Source: Lytechinus pictus (Eukaryota > Echinodermata > Echinoidea > Temnopleuroida > Toxopneustidae). From it: a DNA stretch of 64,000 nucleotides. A model generated the notes under the pieces. That model was not told the DNA's origin and searched no databases. It saw only the letters and a program-made list of their open reading frames with translations. This document shows, piece after piece, positions 44,590 through 55,069 of this stretch (positions within the stretch are counted from its first letter, which is position 1; every line of letters starts with the position of its first letter). Where the stretch lies: NCBI RefSeq assembly GCF_037042905.1, contig NC_087261.1, positions 12,722,217 to 12,786,216 on the forward strand, written 5' to 3'. A program made the position numbers and the translations under genes.

Positions 44590-45790
44590 GGGGGGGGGGG
44601 GGTAGTGGGATTACTCCCAAACAGCGTAAGACATTAAGAAATGTTGAAATGAATTTCTTTCGGTTTAAAGACCCTCACTTGTTCATTTGGTACGAGTATA
44701 AACTGATGTTAGAACAAACATACAAATCGGTACCATTCCTTTCTTCTAATGATAAATACTCATTCAAAAGGAACAATGAAACAAAGCAAAATACTTAAAA
44801 TCATAAACATGATACACATGAACTATACAATTTATTGCGATTCCGCGATCCTCGATGATCATTTGCATGCAAAGGAGCGTAGCTTTTTTATAAGTATGCT
44901 TTAGATGGAAAATTAGTAGTTATATCTATAACATCATGAACATGGTATACAATCATGTATACAATTTATTGAGCATATTGAATGACTTTGAATAACTTTG
45001 CTGCTGAAAATACCTTCCTATTTACGAGAAAGCATGGCGATGGAGAATAAATTGCATTTTTAAGTATTGAAATCTGTCGTTACTGCGCAATTAGTATTCA
45101 ATAACATAACAAACTAAATTTATTATATTCGCGTATTTTTTTTATTTTTTTTTTTGGGGGGGGGGGCAATTCGAAAAAAAATTAATACGCGGAAGTAAAT
45201 TCTGTGTTTATTGATACAAAGTTGTAACCGTTTTTTTTTTTTTTAAAGAAAATCGTTAAATTATGATTTTATGCTGGTGATGTGTTACCCAATATGCCAT
45301 TCGATCATGCAGTTTGCCTAGTTTGAGCAATTTCAAATTTCAATCAAAAGTGACTTGTATCTTCGGAATGAAGACACTGTAAAAAGGATCACTTTCATTT
45401 TTTTATTTTTCATGGTCTTGATGAAGATCAAAAAATTTGCCAGATGAACTACTAAACCGTCATCAAGGATATTGTTTTTCGACTTCCACGTGGCATAGGT
45501 GACGCCAAACAAGGATACTTACATGTACATTACATATATATATAAAGATACAAACACGATTGTTTTCTTTTAACTTCCTTTATATTTTTATTTTCTCTTT
45601 GATATTTCATTCAACTGTTTATTTTCTTTACCTTCACTTTATTCCCATGGCGCTATTTTGCTTAAATGTACTTTTCGCGGTGCTATTCTTGTTTTTTTCT
45701 TTTTATTGAAATATGTAAAGTATAAACATTGAATAAAAAGTACTGAAAAAAGCTTCACCAATTTGAACTATTTTGAATTGTTTTTTTTTT
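44590..45790. other. No gene recognised
   Basis: AT-rich DNA with homopolymer runs (G-run at about 45158). No open frame with a recognisable motif was found. Confidence 0.35.
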
Positions 45791-45791
45791 G

Positions 45792-45793
<2 letters not shown>

Positions 45794-45866
<73 letters not shown>
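45794..45866. repeat. TA microsatellite, about 36 units
   Basis: Uninterrupted TA repeat directly bordering the next element. Open frames of Ile-Tyr repeats are artefacts. Confidence 0.95.
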
Positions 45867-45867
<1 letters not shown>

Positions 45868-45870
<3 letters not shown>

Positions 45871-46107
45871 GAAAGAAATGGATGAAGCGAACAATGGTTG
45901 GCGTTGCTTATATCAAGGTTCCCCAAAGCTATCTGCCCTTTGGGAAAATTGGTGATGCCGAAAAAATGTCTCTGCCGGGAATCGAACCCGGGCCCCCAGC
46001 TTTGAACGCCGCGGCTAGACGGGTTAGTGGCTAGGCCGACCCCGATCCGATTGACCGTCAGATAGACAGATTTTCGACACTATACCAATTATAATTTTCT
46101 TTCACAA
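45868..46107 (-). mobile_element. TA-flanked short element with decayed tRNA-like core
   Basis: The ends ttgtgaaagaaa and tttctttcacaa are perfect 12-bp inverted repeats, with TA on both sides. The interior, read on the minus strand, holds a tRNA-like block ending in gggttcgattcccggcagag, whose 5' half (the D arm) is deleted. An inverted sister copy lies at 46267-46527. Confidence 0.7.
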
Positions 46108-46266
46108 TATTTAAAATAAAAAAAGAGTTGCCAAAGCTGTTGTACCATGATGTATAACTTCACACATCTGTATTCTTTATCCCATACGTGTACTGTATCA
46201 AAGGAATAGCTTTGATCCAGCTGAGGCATGGCGGCTTGTCATTGTTCAAAACCCACCTACACCCGA

Positions 46267-46527
46267 CAAAGAAAATTATGATTGGTATAGTGTCAAAAAT
46301 CTGTCTATCTGCCGGTCAATCGGATCGGGGTCGGCCTAGCCATTAACCCGTCTCTGTGGTCTAGTGGTTAAGGCACCGGCGTTCAAAGCTGGGGACCCGG
46401 GTTCGATTCCCGGCAGAGACATTTTTTCGGCATTACCAATTTTCCAAAGGGCAGATAGCTCTGGGGATCCTTGATTTAAGCTACGCCTACCATTTTTCTC
46501 TTCGTCCATTTCTTTTACAATATATAT
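46267..46527 (+). mobile_element. Sister copy of the tRNA-carrying element
   Basis: It matches the complement of 45868-46107 along its whole length: gattggtatagtgtcaaaaa, ctgtctatctgccggtcaat, cgggtcggcctagcc-like and the aagggcagatagctctgggg block. It contains the complete tRNA-like sequence at 46350-46421. The right end is cttttacaatatata; the left end is diverged (gacaaagaaaat). Confidence 0.7.
46350..46421 (+). tRNA. tRNA-like sequence, anticodon position UCA (probably not functional)
   Basis: 72 nt fold as a full cloverleaf. The acceptor gtctctg/cagagac is 7 of 7. The D stem is gtct/aggc with loop agtggtta. The anticodon stem is ccggc/gctgg with one G-T pair, the loop gttcaaa places TCA at 34-36, and the T stem ccggg/cccgg has loop ttcgatt. 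The D arm resembles tRNA-Glu. UCA would read UGA, and the sequence is too short for selenocysteine tRNA. Because it lies in a repeated element and the sister copy is broken, I read it as a tRNA-derived part of a mobile element rather than a cellular tRNA gene. Confidence 0.55.
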
Positions 46528-46529
46528 AT

Positions 46530-47430
46530 AATATATACTGAATTTCATTGACATATGATCCCGGCATTATAATTCAAACAGCTAATCTATATACAGGTCA
46601 TGTGAGTGGGATAAGCCTACTTGTAAACTTGAGTATGAATACGAACTCTAATTATAAATGAATTGCTATAGATTGCTTTATAAACATCTGAACACATTTA
46701 TCACCATTATTTATTATCAGCATCTGTACGGTACTAAATCAACTTGTTTAGCACACTTGATAAACCCTTAAAAAATCTTACACAAAAAACGTTAAAAAAT
46801 ATTCCGAAGAATTATCGTATATTGTAGGCTAATTGGAAAGTCCTCAATTGACGTAGGTATACAGTCAGATAAAAGAAAATACATTTTTAAAGAAAAAAAT
46901 CGGGATCGGGGACCCTCGATGGTATACGCCATCATGGATTAGCAATGAGAAAACGGATGACGTCATCTCCCATGAGTCCCTTGAAAATAAGTACTATAAT
47001 TATTCCAATACCACCATTCCTCGTCAATATTCATCCAGTTTTGTTGAAGATTTACATGAACTTTCTTGATTGATTTGAACTCTTATCAATTGACAAGTGC
47101 AAATGAAACTTAGATGTAAGGCATTTCTTTTAACAGATTAAAATGATGTCATCTTGCCAGCAGATTTCTGAAACCACCAGTAAGACCAAGAGAAGATCTG
47201 TCAATAAATGTTTATCAGTTTATTGTCCTCCTTATTTTACAAATCTGCCTTGTCATGGCCGTAATCATGGTGGTAGTTAGTATAACAGCATATGGCAGGT
47301 ATATTAAATGGTGGTAATTCGAAACAAACAAAAAGGAATTTTCCTTTTCAAAATGAAAACTAAGAAGCAAGTTTGAAAAAAAAAACCTGAAAGAAGTGCA
47401 CCTAAATGTGATAACGTAACATCTTTTGTC
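46530..47430. other. ODC intron or flank, no feature recognised
   Basis: Unique-looking AT-rich DNA. I searched the minus strand by eye for later ODC exons (HVGSG and GGGFPG motifs) here and further left and found none. Confidence 0.35.
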
Positions 47431-47438
47431 GATCTAAC

Positions 47439-47611
47439 CTCGCTTTTGGAAAGACTTCTTTTATTTTGACGAGCTCGTCCTCGTTGTCGAACGTCATGAG
47501 TCGGACATCGTTCTCCTTGGCGAACATGAGGTGTGATTTGGCTTTGCATGGGTGTGCATATATGATCCTATTAGGCTGAACGCCTAGATCAAGCACCTGC
47601 TGTAACTCCGC
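47439..47611 (-). CDS. ODC1: Ornithine decarboxylase, fourth visible exon
   Basis: 173 nt; the acceptor cccttccag lies at 47612-47620 and the donor gttaga follows. It starts in phase 0 and ends after the second base of a codon. The product AELQQVLDLGV, then RIIYAHPCK, MTFDNEDELVKI and VFPKAR matches the ODC barrel segment around the conserved IIYANPCK and MTFDS motifs; here Ala-His-Pro replaces Ala-Asn-Pro. ODC makes putrescine from ornithine in the cytosol, using PLP. The exon continues the reading of the exon at 51080-51156. Antizyme inhibitor, an inactive paralogue, is an alternative I cannot exclude without the C-terminal active-site Cys. Confidence 0.88.
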
Positions 47612-47650
47612 CTGGAAGGGGGGGGGGGTGAAAAATGAAGGTAACATTTT

Positions 47651-47652
<2 letters not shown>

Positions 47653-47687
<35 letters not shown>

Positions 47688-47695
47688 AGGAGAGT
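47653..47695. repeat. GAAA and GA microsatellite
   Basis: Units gaaa then ga just upstream of the ODC exon on the minus strand. Confidence 0.9.
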
Positions 47696-47769
47696 GAAAA
47701 GTCAGTAATTGTAGGACTTGTATTGTCCGTCACTGACACTCCAAGAGGCCTCAAAATCAATTATTTGAT

Positions 47770-48025
47770 GATCATAATAATGATCATAACAATAATAATT
47801 ACAATAATACTTAATAACAATACCTATACTACTCCTACTACTACTACTACTACTACTACTACAACTACTTCGATTACTTCTATCCTAATGATAATGATAA
47901 TGAAAGCAATGATAACAGCAATAACAAAATACATAATAATAATAGTAATAATAATAGTTATTATAAGAATACTTAATGATAAGAACAATAATTTAAATAA
48001 TAATGATAATAATAACAATAATAAT
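47770..48025. repeat. ACT/AAT trinucleotide-rich stretch
   Basis: CTA runs at about 47828-47862 and AAT/AATA-rich flanks. Long Thr/Ile/Asn frames are artefacts. Confidence 0.85.
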
Positions 48026-48029
48026 GGTA

Positions 48030-48258
48030 CACACTTAAAATGTTGGGCAACATACTGTCCACTGTATTGCGTTATGTATGTTGGCAAAAAAATATATATT
48101 CTGAGCAATTATTATCCAATTGAGCAAATCTGTTACCCAATTATCAGTTTTTATCACCCAATTTGGGCAAATTTTAAATAATAGTTGTGTGGACAGTATG
48201 TTGCTCAGGGTTGGTTAAAAGTTGGGCATTCTTTTGCCCAACTATTTTAAGAGTGTAA
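48030..48258. mobile_element. MITE, about 230 bp, TACACACTTAAAAT-type ends
   Basis: The ends acacacttaaaatgttgggc and gcccaactattttaagagtg are imperfect inverted repeats. Inner copies of 'gggcaacatactgtccac' and 'tgtggacagtatgttgctca' pair. Confidence 0.7.
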
Positions 48259-48403
48259 TAATAATAACAATTGTGATAATATGGATAATAAATGATAATG
48301 ATGATCAAGATGAAGATTATTTTAACAAACATGACAATAACAGTAGAGATAATATCGATAATAACAAAATGATGATATATATCATATATTAGTTATATTG
48401 ATA

Positions 48404-48660
48404 ATAGAAGTGCTCTCTAAAAATATTGGGTAAAAGTGCTCTATGAGGGTAATTATGTGTCCAGGCAACAATGGGCATTTATTTCAGGCATTTTTATTTT
48501 TCCAGTGCGATGAAAATTTTGCCCATTCTAAAGTAATTGCTGCTTATTTTTTTTAACCTTACTGGGCAATATGCTTCCCGCATTTGGGTAAAATACAGCC
48601 CAAAATTGATTGGACACATATTTACCCTCGTGGTGGTAAACATTTTACCCTAAAGGGATG
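48404..48660. mobile_element. Probable MITE with gggtaaa motifs
   Basis: 'aaaaatattgggtaaaagtg' near the left and 'gtggtaaacattttacccta' near the right are partly complementary. Inner 'aattatgtgtccaggcaac' and 'gattggacacatatttaccc' also pair in part. Boundaries are approximate. Confidence 0.45.
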
Positions 48661-49090
48661 GTAATTCTGTTTTATTTCATTCATTCCACATGTCATGCAT
48701 GTACTGGTAAATATGTAGGCCTTCCTCGCGATGTCATCAATAATGATGATGCGGTAAAATAATACAAACATAAAAAGAGTAAAGACAGACAGGCAAATAG
48801 ATGTATGATCTTCATGAAAAATGATAAGTACCCGCATGGTGATAAACAGTAAAACACAGCCCATACGATTATAGAGATCATTTTCAGCAATATGCATATA
48901 TAGTAATGTTCCTGTTCCACAGGGGCCGTGGAACCTGGTTGAAAGTGCTTTAACCCTAATTATCCCTCCTTTCACATGGCAATGGTGTCCAAAAACGTAA
49001 AAATTGCCATCAAAATGTGATTTCATGCATGTTGAGCCTCCTCCTGTTTTCAAATTCTGTATTTAAACGAACATCAAACTGGTATAAAGG
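48661..49090. other. Intron sequence with a partial dispersed repeat
   Basis: A cacaggggccgtggaacctg block at 48918 matches the end of the family at 36838 and 6762, but the rest diverges. No gene. Confidence 0.4.
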
Positions 49091-49093
49091 GAA

Positions 49094-49530
49094 AGACAGT
49101 CTGACGAAAAGTTTATTAAAAAATAGCAGAAAATATGAACAACATTGGTGAACGTTTGAAGAAAAATCCATTAAAGATTGAGAAAGCTACTTGATTTTTA
49201 AGATTTGATTTGTGACGTCATATACGAGCAGCTGTCCTATTATGTTGTGTAACATAAAATGAATAAATTTATTTTTTAAATGGCTCGTGATGACTTTTTT
49301 CAGGAGCGGATTTGAATGAATTTGTCTGTTGGTATACTAAAGATACAATAAAACCAATTTAATTTACGATACATGGGAGGTTGCTCGCATATGACGTCAC
49401 AAATAAAAAATATAAATTGAATAACTTTAAAAAAAAATCTTTGATAGAATTTCCTCAAACCTTTACCTGTATTTTTTGTTGTTTTTTCTGCTATTTTTAC
49501 AATAATCTCTTTTTTTTGTCAGGGTGCATT
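49094..49530. mobile_element. MITE, about 440 bp
   Basis: The blocks gtctgacgaaaagtttatta, aaaaatagcagaaaa and gatttgtgacgtcatatacg are met, inverted, by catatgacgtcacaaat, ttttctgctatttttac and ttttttgtcagg on the right. The arms are diverged. Confidence 0.65.
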
Positions 49531-49559
49531 TACACTTTAATGCCATTACATTAATTTCT

Positions 49560-49835
49560 ATCCGTTTTAATGTCATTAGATTTTATATGTCTGTCTGTAT
49601 TACATACACATTTTTCATCGGACCCTCAGTTATAGAAGCTTGCTTTTATGTAGGTCCCATCATATTTCTTTGACTTTATACACGTAAATCAATAACTGAT
49701 TAATCATGTTGCTTATATATTTTCCAATTGTCTATAATTTTATATTTTGTATTATCGTTGTTGCTTTCTTTTAACGTGAAACAAAATGTCAAACGAGAAA
49801 CATAAAAATAAATAAAATGAAATGAAAAGAAATAA
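49560..49835 (+). mobile_element. LINE-like 3' tail
   Basis: The 'tcggaccctcagttatagaa' then 'gcttgcttttatgtaggtcc' hairpin-like block is followed by AT-rich DNA and an AAAATAAATAAAATGA end at about 49803. It resembles 1110-1326. No ORF. Confidence 0.35.
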
Positions 49836-49983
49836 TAGTCGTTCCATGGGATTTGTTCAGTACGAGAGAATGGAAATAGCATTTGAATAGGGAAAAACTT
49901 TTAACAACATTTTCTAGTCTCAAAGAAAATAAATAAATTTTCTGAGAGAATTACTAAACTATATTGCATGTAAGTAATATTCT

Positions 49984-50203
49984 ACACAGTAAAAACGTTG
50001 TATAAAAATTATGCAATGCTGTTCAATATATGAATCTTACAGTAATTCTTAAACAGTTCAAACAAGTGTTTAATTTCTTGAACAACAAAGTTTGATTCTA
50101 AGTATTGAACTCTCAATAATTCAAGCAACTACTGTAAGATTCATATAGTAAACATGGTAAATAGCGTTGTATGAAATTTCATACAGTATTTTACTGTGTA
50201 AAC
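49984..50203. mobile_element. MITE, about 220 bp, TACACAGTAAAA ends
   Basis: The ends tacacagtaaaaacgttgta and tacagtattttactgtgta are inverted. The inner 'tatgaatcttacagtaattc' matches 'actgtaagattcatatagta'. Confidence 0.8.
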
Positions 50204-51079
50204 AGAAGGTTAAAATCAATAATATTCAATAGATCGTGTTTGGTTAATTAACAGAGCAGTGGCAACAAAATTACAAGTTTTCTTATATTGCTGAGACCGG
50301 AGACAACCAATGATCAACCAGTTATCATCCAGATTTATGGGCGTGGGATGACGCATATTTTCAGGTTTATTGCGAAAATCATAAATCGTAATGAGGCCAA
50401 GTGTTTGTTTTAGATCGGGGTAAGTATCGGTTAACGCTTTGATTGTTTAATCGTGGTATTAGTGACATTATTTCCCGCTTACAAGTAAACAATTATTTTT
50501 TAGTAATTGTCCTATATCATAGCAAACATCAGTTGTCATAGAGGAAAGAATTATATTAACATATTAAAAAAAAAAGAAATAGAAAGGAAAATTAAACGAA
50601 GAATACGTCAATTTCAAATGTTGAAACATTTCCATGAAATGAAATATTAGCATGACAAGGATGCACAGATCATAAGAAGAGAAATTAAATATATACCAAG
50701 ATTATGAATATTCGAGCTATTTGACAACTGCTTCAGAAGAATAAGTATTAAAAGTGAATGACCCACCGAATGTTATATACATGTACACTGTAGCTGAAAT
50801 ATTCACGATGATAGCACACACAAACACACACACACATATATTAATTTATTCATGTTTTCTTTATAAAAAGCAGGGTAGTCACATTCAAGCCAGAGGCCTG
50901 CTTTACAAATACATATATATATATATATAATGTTGGCTGGGCTGGGGCTTCGATCCCTGAAATTGAAAGATGTGATCAAGAAATGGAATACCAACACAAC
51001 CCAGTGTTTTCTCGTAGCAACACAACAATCCCAAATGAATAGAGAATGAACACATATATTTATTACCGTTCATGCCTAC
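50204..51079. other. ODC intron, no gene
   Basis: Unique-looking AT-rich sequence with short CA and TA runs at about 50818-50840 and 50910-50930. No coding signal. Confidence 0.4.
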
Positions 51080-51156
51080 CTTGCTCGCACAATCAAAACC
51101 AGCTCCAAGTATAGCTAACATTTCTAGTACTCTTCTGTTGGAGTTGCATTTAACAG
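51080..51156 (-). CDS. ODC1: Ornithine decarboxylase, third visible exon
   Basis: 77 nt with acceptor tttcag and donor gtaggc on the minus strand. The first two bases complete the Ala codon begun in the previous exon; the exon ends in phase 0. It encodes VKCNSNRRVLEMLAILGAGF then DCASK. In ODC, the Lys of the AVKCN motif (Lys69 in mammals) binds PLP, and GFDCASK is a family signature. Both are intact, which argues for a functional enzyme or a close paralogue. Confidence 0.92.
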
Positions 51157-51189
51157 CTGAAAGAAACGTTTTAACGTACACAATAAGTT

Positions 51190-53010
51190 ATAGAGTATAG
51201 AAGTGATGACATCACAATGTTTTTTTTTCGCATTTGAGCATTTTTGATGACATATTTCGAAAGATCATGATGAAATACCTCCACAAATCAAATTTGTTGG
51301 GAATCGGTCCATGGGAGCCTTAGATATTCATTTATTTTATTTATTACGTCTTATTTTACCAGGGTGACTCTGTCAGTGGTTCAAACACTGTTATACTTAG
51401 AGGCCCTGGAATACAACAACAAAAAATACATTAGAAAACAATTACAGAACATGTACATAAAACTTATTGTCATCTACATATAGTTCAGTGGAGTGGAATC
51501 AGCAACCACATGGTGTCAGGCACGTGAAATTGTTTATTGGTATACTAAAATTGGTTAGAAATATAGATATGTAAGATATATTTTACTGTATTAGGTGAGT
51601 TAGTCATTTACTAAAGGAATTTCATGAGGGGCGTTACCTAGTTTTGGGTCACTTTCCAGAATCTTTCAGTAATTGTGTGTTTAGAGGGTGCCTGCCTTAC
51701 ATCATGCGGTAAACGATTCCACTCCACTGCACCAACATGGGAAAAAGCTTGTTTGCCAGATATTTTCCTTGCTTTTGGTATCAAAAGTCCATCAGTTATT
51801 GCAGCTCTGGTTCTGTAACCATGAATAGAATTCGCTTTGTCAAATAAATTGGTCAGGTATTTTGGTGCCTGTCCATTTATAGCGTTGTATACCAGCTTAC
51901 ATCTTTGCATTTTCCACCGATTTTCAATTGATGTCCAGTTCAACTGACTCAAAACATAATCTGTGGAAGTACGTGTACCAACTCCAAGGACAATTCGTGG
52001 CATTCTTTTATGTTGTTTCACAAGCGACTCTTTGGTCGCAATGGCACAATTTGACCAAGCAGTGCTGGAGTAGTCGAACAATGGCAATACCAGAGCATTT
52101 GCTAGCATCTTGATACTATCTAGTGGTAAAAATTGTTTCAATCTTCTCAATAGAGCTAATCTAGGTCCAATTTTTTTACTAACATGTTGTAAGTGATCCT
52201 TCCAATTTAGGGCAGGATCTAAGATTACACCTAAGTATTTGTAGCTGTCTACTTGCAGTACTACATGATTGTCCAAATGTAATGAAAGGGGTCTGTTCGT
52301 ACTTGCTAATTTCTGGGGTGTTCCAAAAATCATAAATTGTGTCTTAGTGGGGTTTAACCTTAGTCCATTATTATTAACCCAGTTACTGATGTGTTTCAAA
52401 TCTTCATTAAGTACATTTTCGAGATCTTCAATTTTCTTTGCACTGTAAAAGATAAAAGTATCGTCAGCGTACATCATCACAATACTTTTTGAGGTAACTT
52501 TAGGAAGGTCGTTCACCATAATCGAGAATAGGAGGGGTCCGAGTATTGATCCCTGCGGTACCCCAGTTACTATAGTACCCCATGTGGACTCGGCATCCCT
52601 TACAATTGTTCTCTGTTTGCGATTGGCTAGGTAGTTAGTAAACCAGGTAAGCTCAGTGCCTCGTATTCCGTATTTAGATAATTTTTTTGCATCAGAAGTT
52701 CATGGTCTACGGAATCGAAGGCCTTGCGAAAGTCTAAAAAAACCATGACCTCATGAATACATAATAGCCCCATTGAAATCAATGTATCATTGGCCTGGTT
52801 CTAACATTTGTAAGGAAACAGGCCAATAATACATGTAAATTGACTTTTATTGGGCTGAGTATGTATTTATGAGATCATATCTCGGGGTCCCAGGGACCGA
52901 TTTTAACATTTTAGTTGTAGAGGTATTTCATCACGATCTTTCGAAATATGTTATCAAACATGCTAAAATGCAAAAAAAAAGAAGAAAGAAAATTGATGAC
53001 GTCACACTTC
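51190..53010. mobile_element. Palindromic element split by a LINE
   Basis: The left half 51190-51315 (gatgacatcacaatgttttt, atatttcgaaagatcatgat, ggaatcggtccatgggagcc) is the complement of parts of 52860-53010 (gggtcccagggaccgatttt, catcacgatctttcgaaata, gatgacgtcacac). The halves belong to one MITE-like palindrome. The CR1/L2-like LINE at 51320-52750 lies between them. Confidence 0.75.
51320..52750 (-). pseudogene. CR1/L2-like LINE, 5'-truncated
   Basis: On the minus strand the element enters at FLDFRKAFDSVDHEL (about 52740-52690), then TGVPQGSILGPLLFS and VNDLP (about 52565-52500). A 293-codon open stretch (52519-51638) follows with YADDTFIF and continues to the C-terminus. The 3' UTR ends near 51320 with a hairpin-like 'ccagggcc' block and an AATAAA-type tail. 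The 5' RT and endonuclease are absent, as expected from truncated reverse transcription. One frameshift separates the first RT motif from the rest. This is the best-preserved protein-coding transposon fragment in the window. Confidence 0.9.
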
Positions 53011-53517
53011 GGTACGCTATACACACCGCATAGCATGCCCTGACATTTTCTCACTATAAACACCGAGACATTTTCACTACGGTACCGCACATGCATCGGA
53101 GTGCTGATAGCGAAGACTGTAAGGGGGGGGGGGGCTCTTGTTAAAAATTATCCGCTAAAGAAAAAAAAAATGGTTATCACTATCCCTGGGAGAAGTGAGG
53201 GTGGAAAGAGCAAATTTTGTCATTTTTGTTACACCATGGTTACAGGGTCAGAGATGGTATATGTTTAAAAACATCCCTCACGATTTTTCCCCGGTAAATT
53301 TTCATTATACATCTTTGGGTGATTGATGCCTCAGTCATACTTGGCGTGGCCGCCGTGGATTCTAGAATATCTACATCGATTACAGGGTCGCCGCAGAGAT
53401 TCAAAAAGTGACTGTTGCTGTAGACTTTATTTAATTAGATGTAATTATTTCCAAGTTATGCTAGAGCCATACCCATGAATCCGATCCAAACCGACCTATG
53501 ATTATGTCACTGAAAAT
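53011..53517. other. ODC intron, no gene
   Basis: Includes a G-run at 53124 and no recognisable element except the palindrome end. Confidence 0.35.
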
Positions 53518-53660
53518 GAGGTGCCGAGGCCGAGTGGTCTAAGGCGCCTGGCTATACGTGGAAAGTCCGGGGTTCGATCCCCGGCCGCGGCACCTATGCC
53601 CGTGAGCAAAGGCATTTAATCTACAATGCTCTTTTATCGCTTTCAAATAAATGGAAATGC
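53518..53660 (+). mobile_element. tRNA-derived SINE
   Basis: The tRNA-like head ggccgagtggtctaaggcgc and gtccggggttcgatcccc (B box) is followed by a 'tatgcccgtgagcaaaggca' body, 'tctacaatgctcttttatcg' and an AAATAA end. The head closes gccg with cggc but the anticodon stem does not pair properly, so it is not a working tRNA. It is the better-preserved copy of the family also at 3846-3986. Confidence 0.85.
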
Positions 53661-53773
53661 TATTTGCATTATAGGTAACTAGGTGTGCTAAAAAAAAAAA
53701 ACATAATAATAATAACGTAATAACTTTGGTCGGACTGGAGGCAGTAATTTTCGTTGGTGTGGCTCAGACTTAC

Positions 53774-53870
53774 CATAGAATGGTTGCACATTTGGAAACT
53801 CCTGCTTCCATAGGTGGTGCTTCTTCTCCACATCCTTCAGATCTAACACAAAGAAAGGGTCTTCGTCATC
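53774..53870 (-). CDS. ODC1: Ornithine decarboxylase, second visible exon
   Basis: 97 nt on the minus strand, with acceptor tttgatctcag and donor gtaagt. It starts in phase 0 and leaves one base (G) for the next exon. The product DDEDPFFVLDLKDVEKKHHL then WKQEFPNVQPFY matches the ODC start of the alanine-racemase-like barrel (DAFYVADLGDIL... VTPFY in mammals). It connects the N-terminal exon at 57385-57513 to the VKCN exon. It is too short and lacks a Met, so it is easily missed. Confidence 0.9.
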
Positions 53871-53925
53871 CTGAGATCAAACAGAAAGATCATTTATGGA
53901 ACATTGCAGATGTCTAGGAAGAGGA

Positions 53926-53936
53926 ATTGAGAGAGA

Positions 53937-53976
<40 letters not shown>
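53926..53976. repeat. GA microsatellite
   Basis: About 25 GA units with a few interruptions, in the first ODC intron. Confidence 0.95.
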
Positions 53977-53978
<2 letters not shown>

Positions 53979-55065
53979 AAGAGGGGAGTGGGGGAAGCTA
54001 AAATTTTAGAGATTTGAGAGGGGTGTCAATGAATGCCTGGTCTTTGTTCACATCATTCAGAAACGACTAACTATAAGGCCTATCAAGTGGTAAGTACTAA
54101 TTGGAAAAGTGGGGGGGGGGGATAAAAAGAGTCATGCAAGGAGGGCAGATTCAACCCCGCTCCGACCAAAAGCGCGAAAGTATGATGTAAAAAATCAGCA
54201 AGAAACAAAAGACATTCCATTCTATTCCCGAATGTATATTTCTGGTATAGAAGACTATTATTATTTTTGAAGGAAAGAGAACCGGGGCAGGGAAAGGACG
54301 CTGGGTCAATAGGAAAGACATTACTATTATCATTATTATCATTATTTCCTGCGTGAAGCGCAAGAAAAAGAAAAGGCGCCCCGCTTTGGTCTTTATTCTT
54401 TTATTACAGAGAAGATGGAGAAAATGCCTTCCCTTTTCCACACTGATTTTCTTTTCCAATCGCTTTTCCTCATGTTTGTTCTTTTATTTGGGGGAAGTGA
54501 AATGTTCGCATGGCAACGCAGATGAAAATAGTCTAGTGCTAAACGATAATAAAATCGAATTGATGAGACAGATGCTCAGCTAAGGTTCGACATCCAAAAT
54601 AGCATTAAATTGAACATTGGTTGGAGGTTCTTCATGAGCAATTGAAGAACCTGAAATGAGAGGGCATGCAATGAATAACCACGATCAATCGTTTTTAAGT
54701 CAGCTGAATGCTATATAATCTTCAACTTCAACATAATTATTCTGATACATCTATATTAAAAAGTCCGAATATACTGCCTGGGATCCCGGATCGGGTTCAA
54801 ATCACTTTTGTCACGGGACTTGGCCATGGAGGATTACTATGTTGTTACTGTGTGTGCACAGTATTGTTAGTGGGCGGAAATCTCTCCCCGAAGGTAGGGG
54901 GGGGGGGACCAGGAGCGGATCCAGCTCCCGCCATTTCTTTCACGCATATTCTCCCCGATCGGCCGCTCAAAGTTGATTTTTGTTTATTTCTTTGAAAGGG
55001 TTGTCCCAGTGGCGCAATGAGCCAAACATTTTGAGGGGGCTTGATACAGCGTATCACGTAAAATT
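53977..55065. other. ODC intron, mostly unassigned
   Basis: A G-run at 54110 and, at 54870-54945, a gggcggaaatctctccccga then aggagcggatccagctcccg block. That block is a partial copy of the families at 62503 and 58926. No coding exon recognised. Confidence 0.4.
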
Positions 55066-55069
55066 AATA

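Noticed and set aside
47723..48181. 152-codon frame rich in Thr, Ile and Asn
   Set aside because: It is generated by ACT and AAT trinucleotide repeats in the ODC intron.
53518..53595. Functional tRNA gene
   Set aside because: A and B boxes are present but the anticodon stem does not pair, and the sequence continues into a body shared with 3846-3986, as in a SINE.
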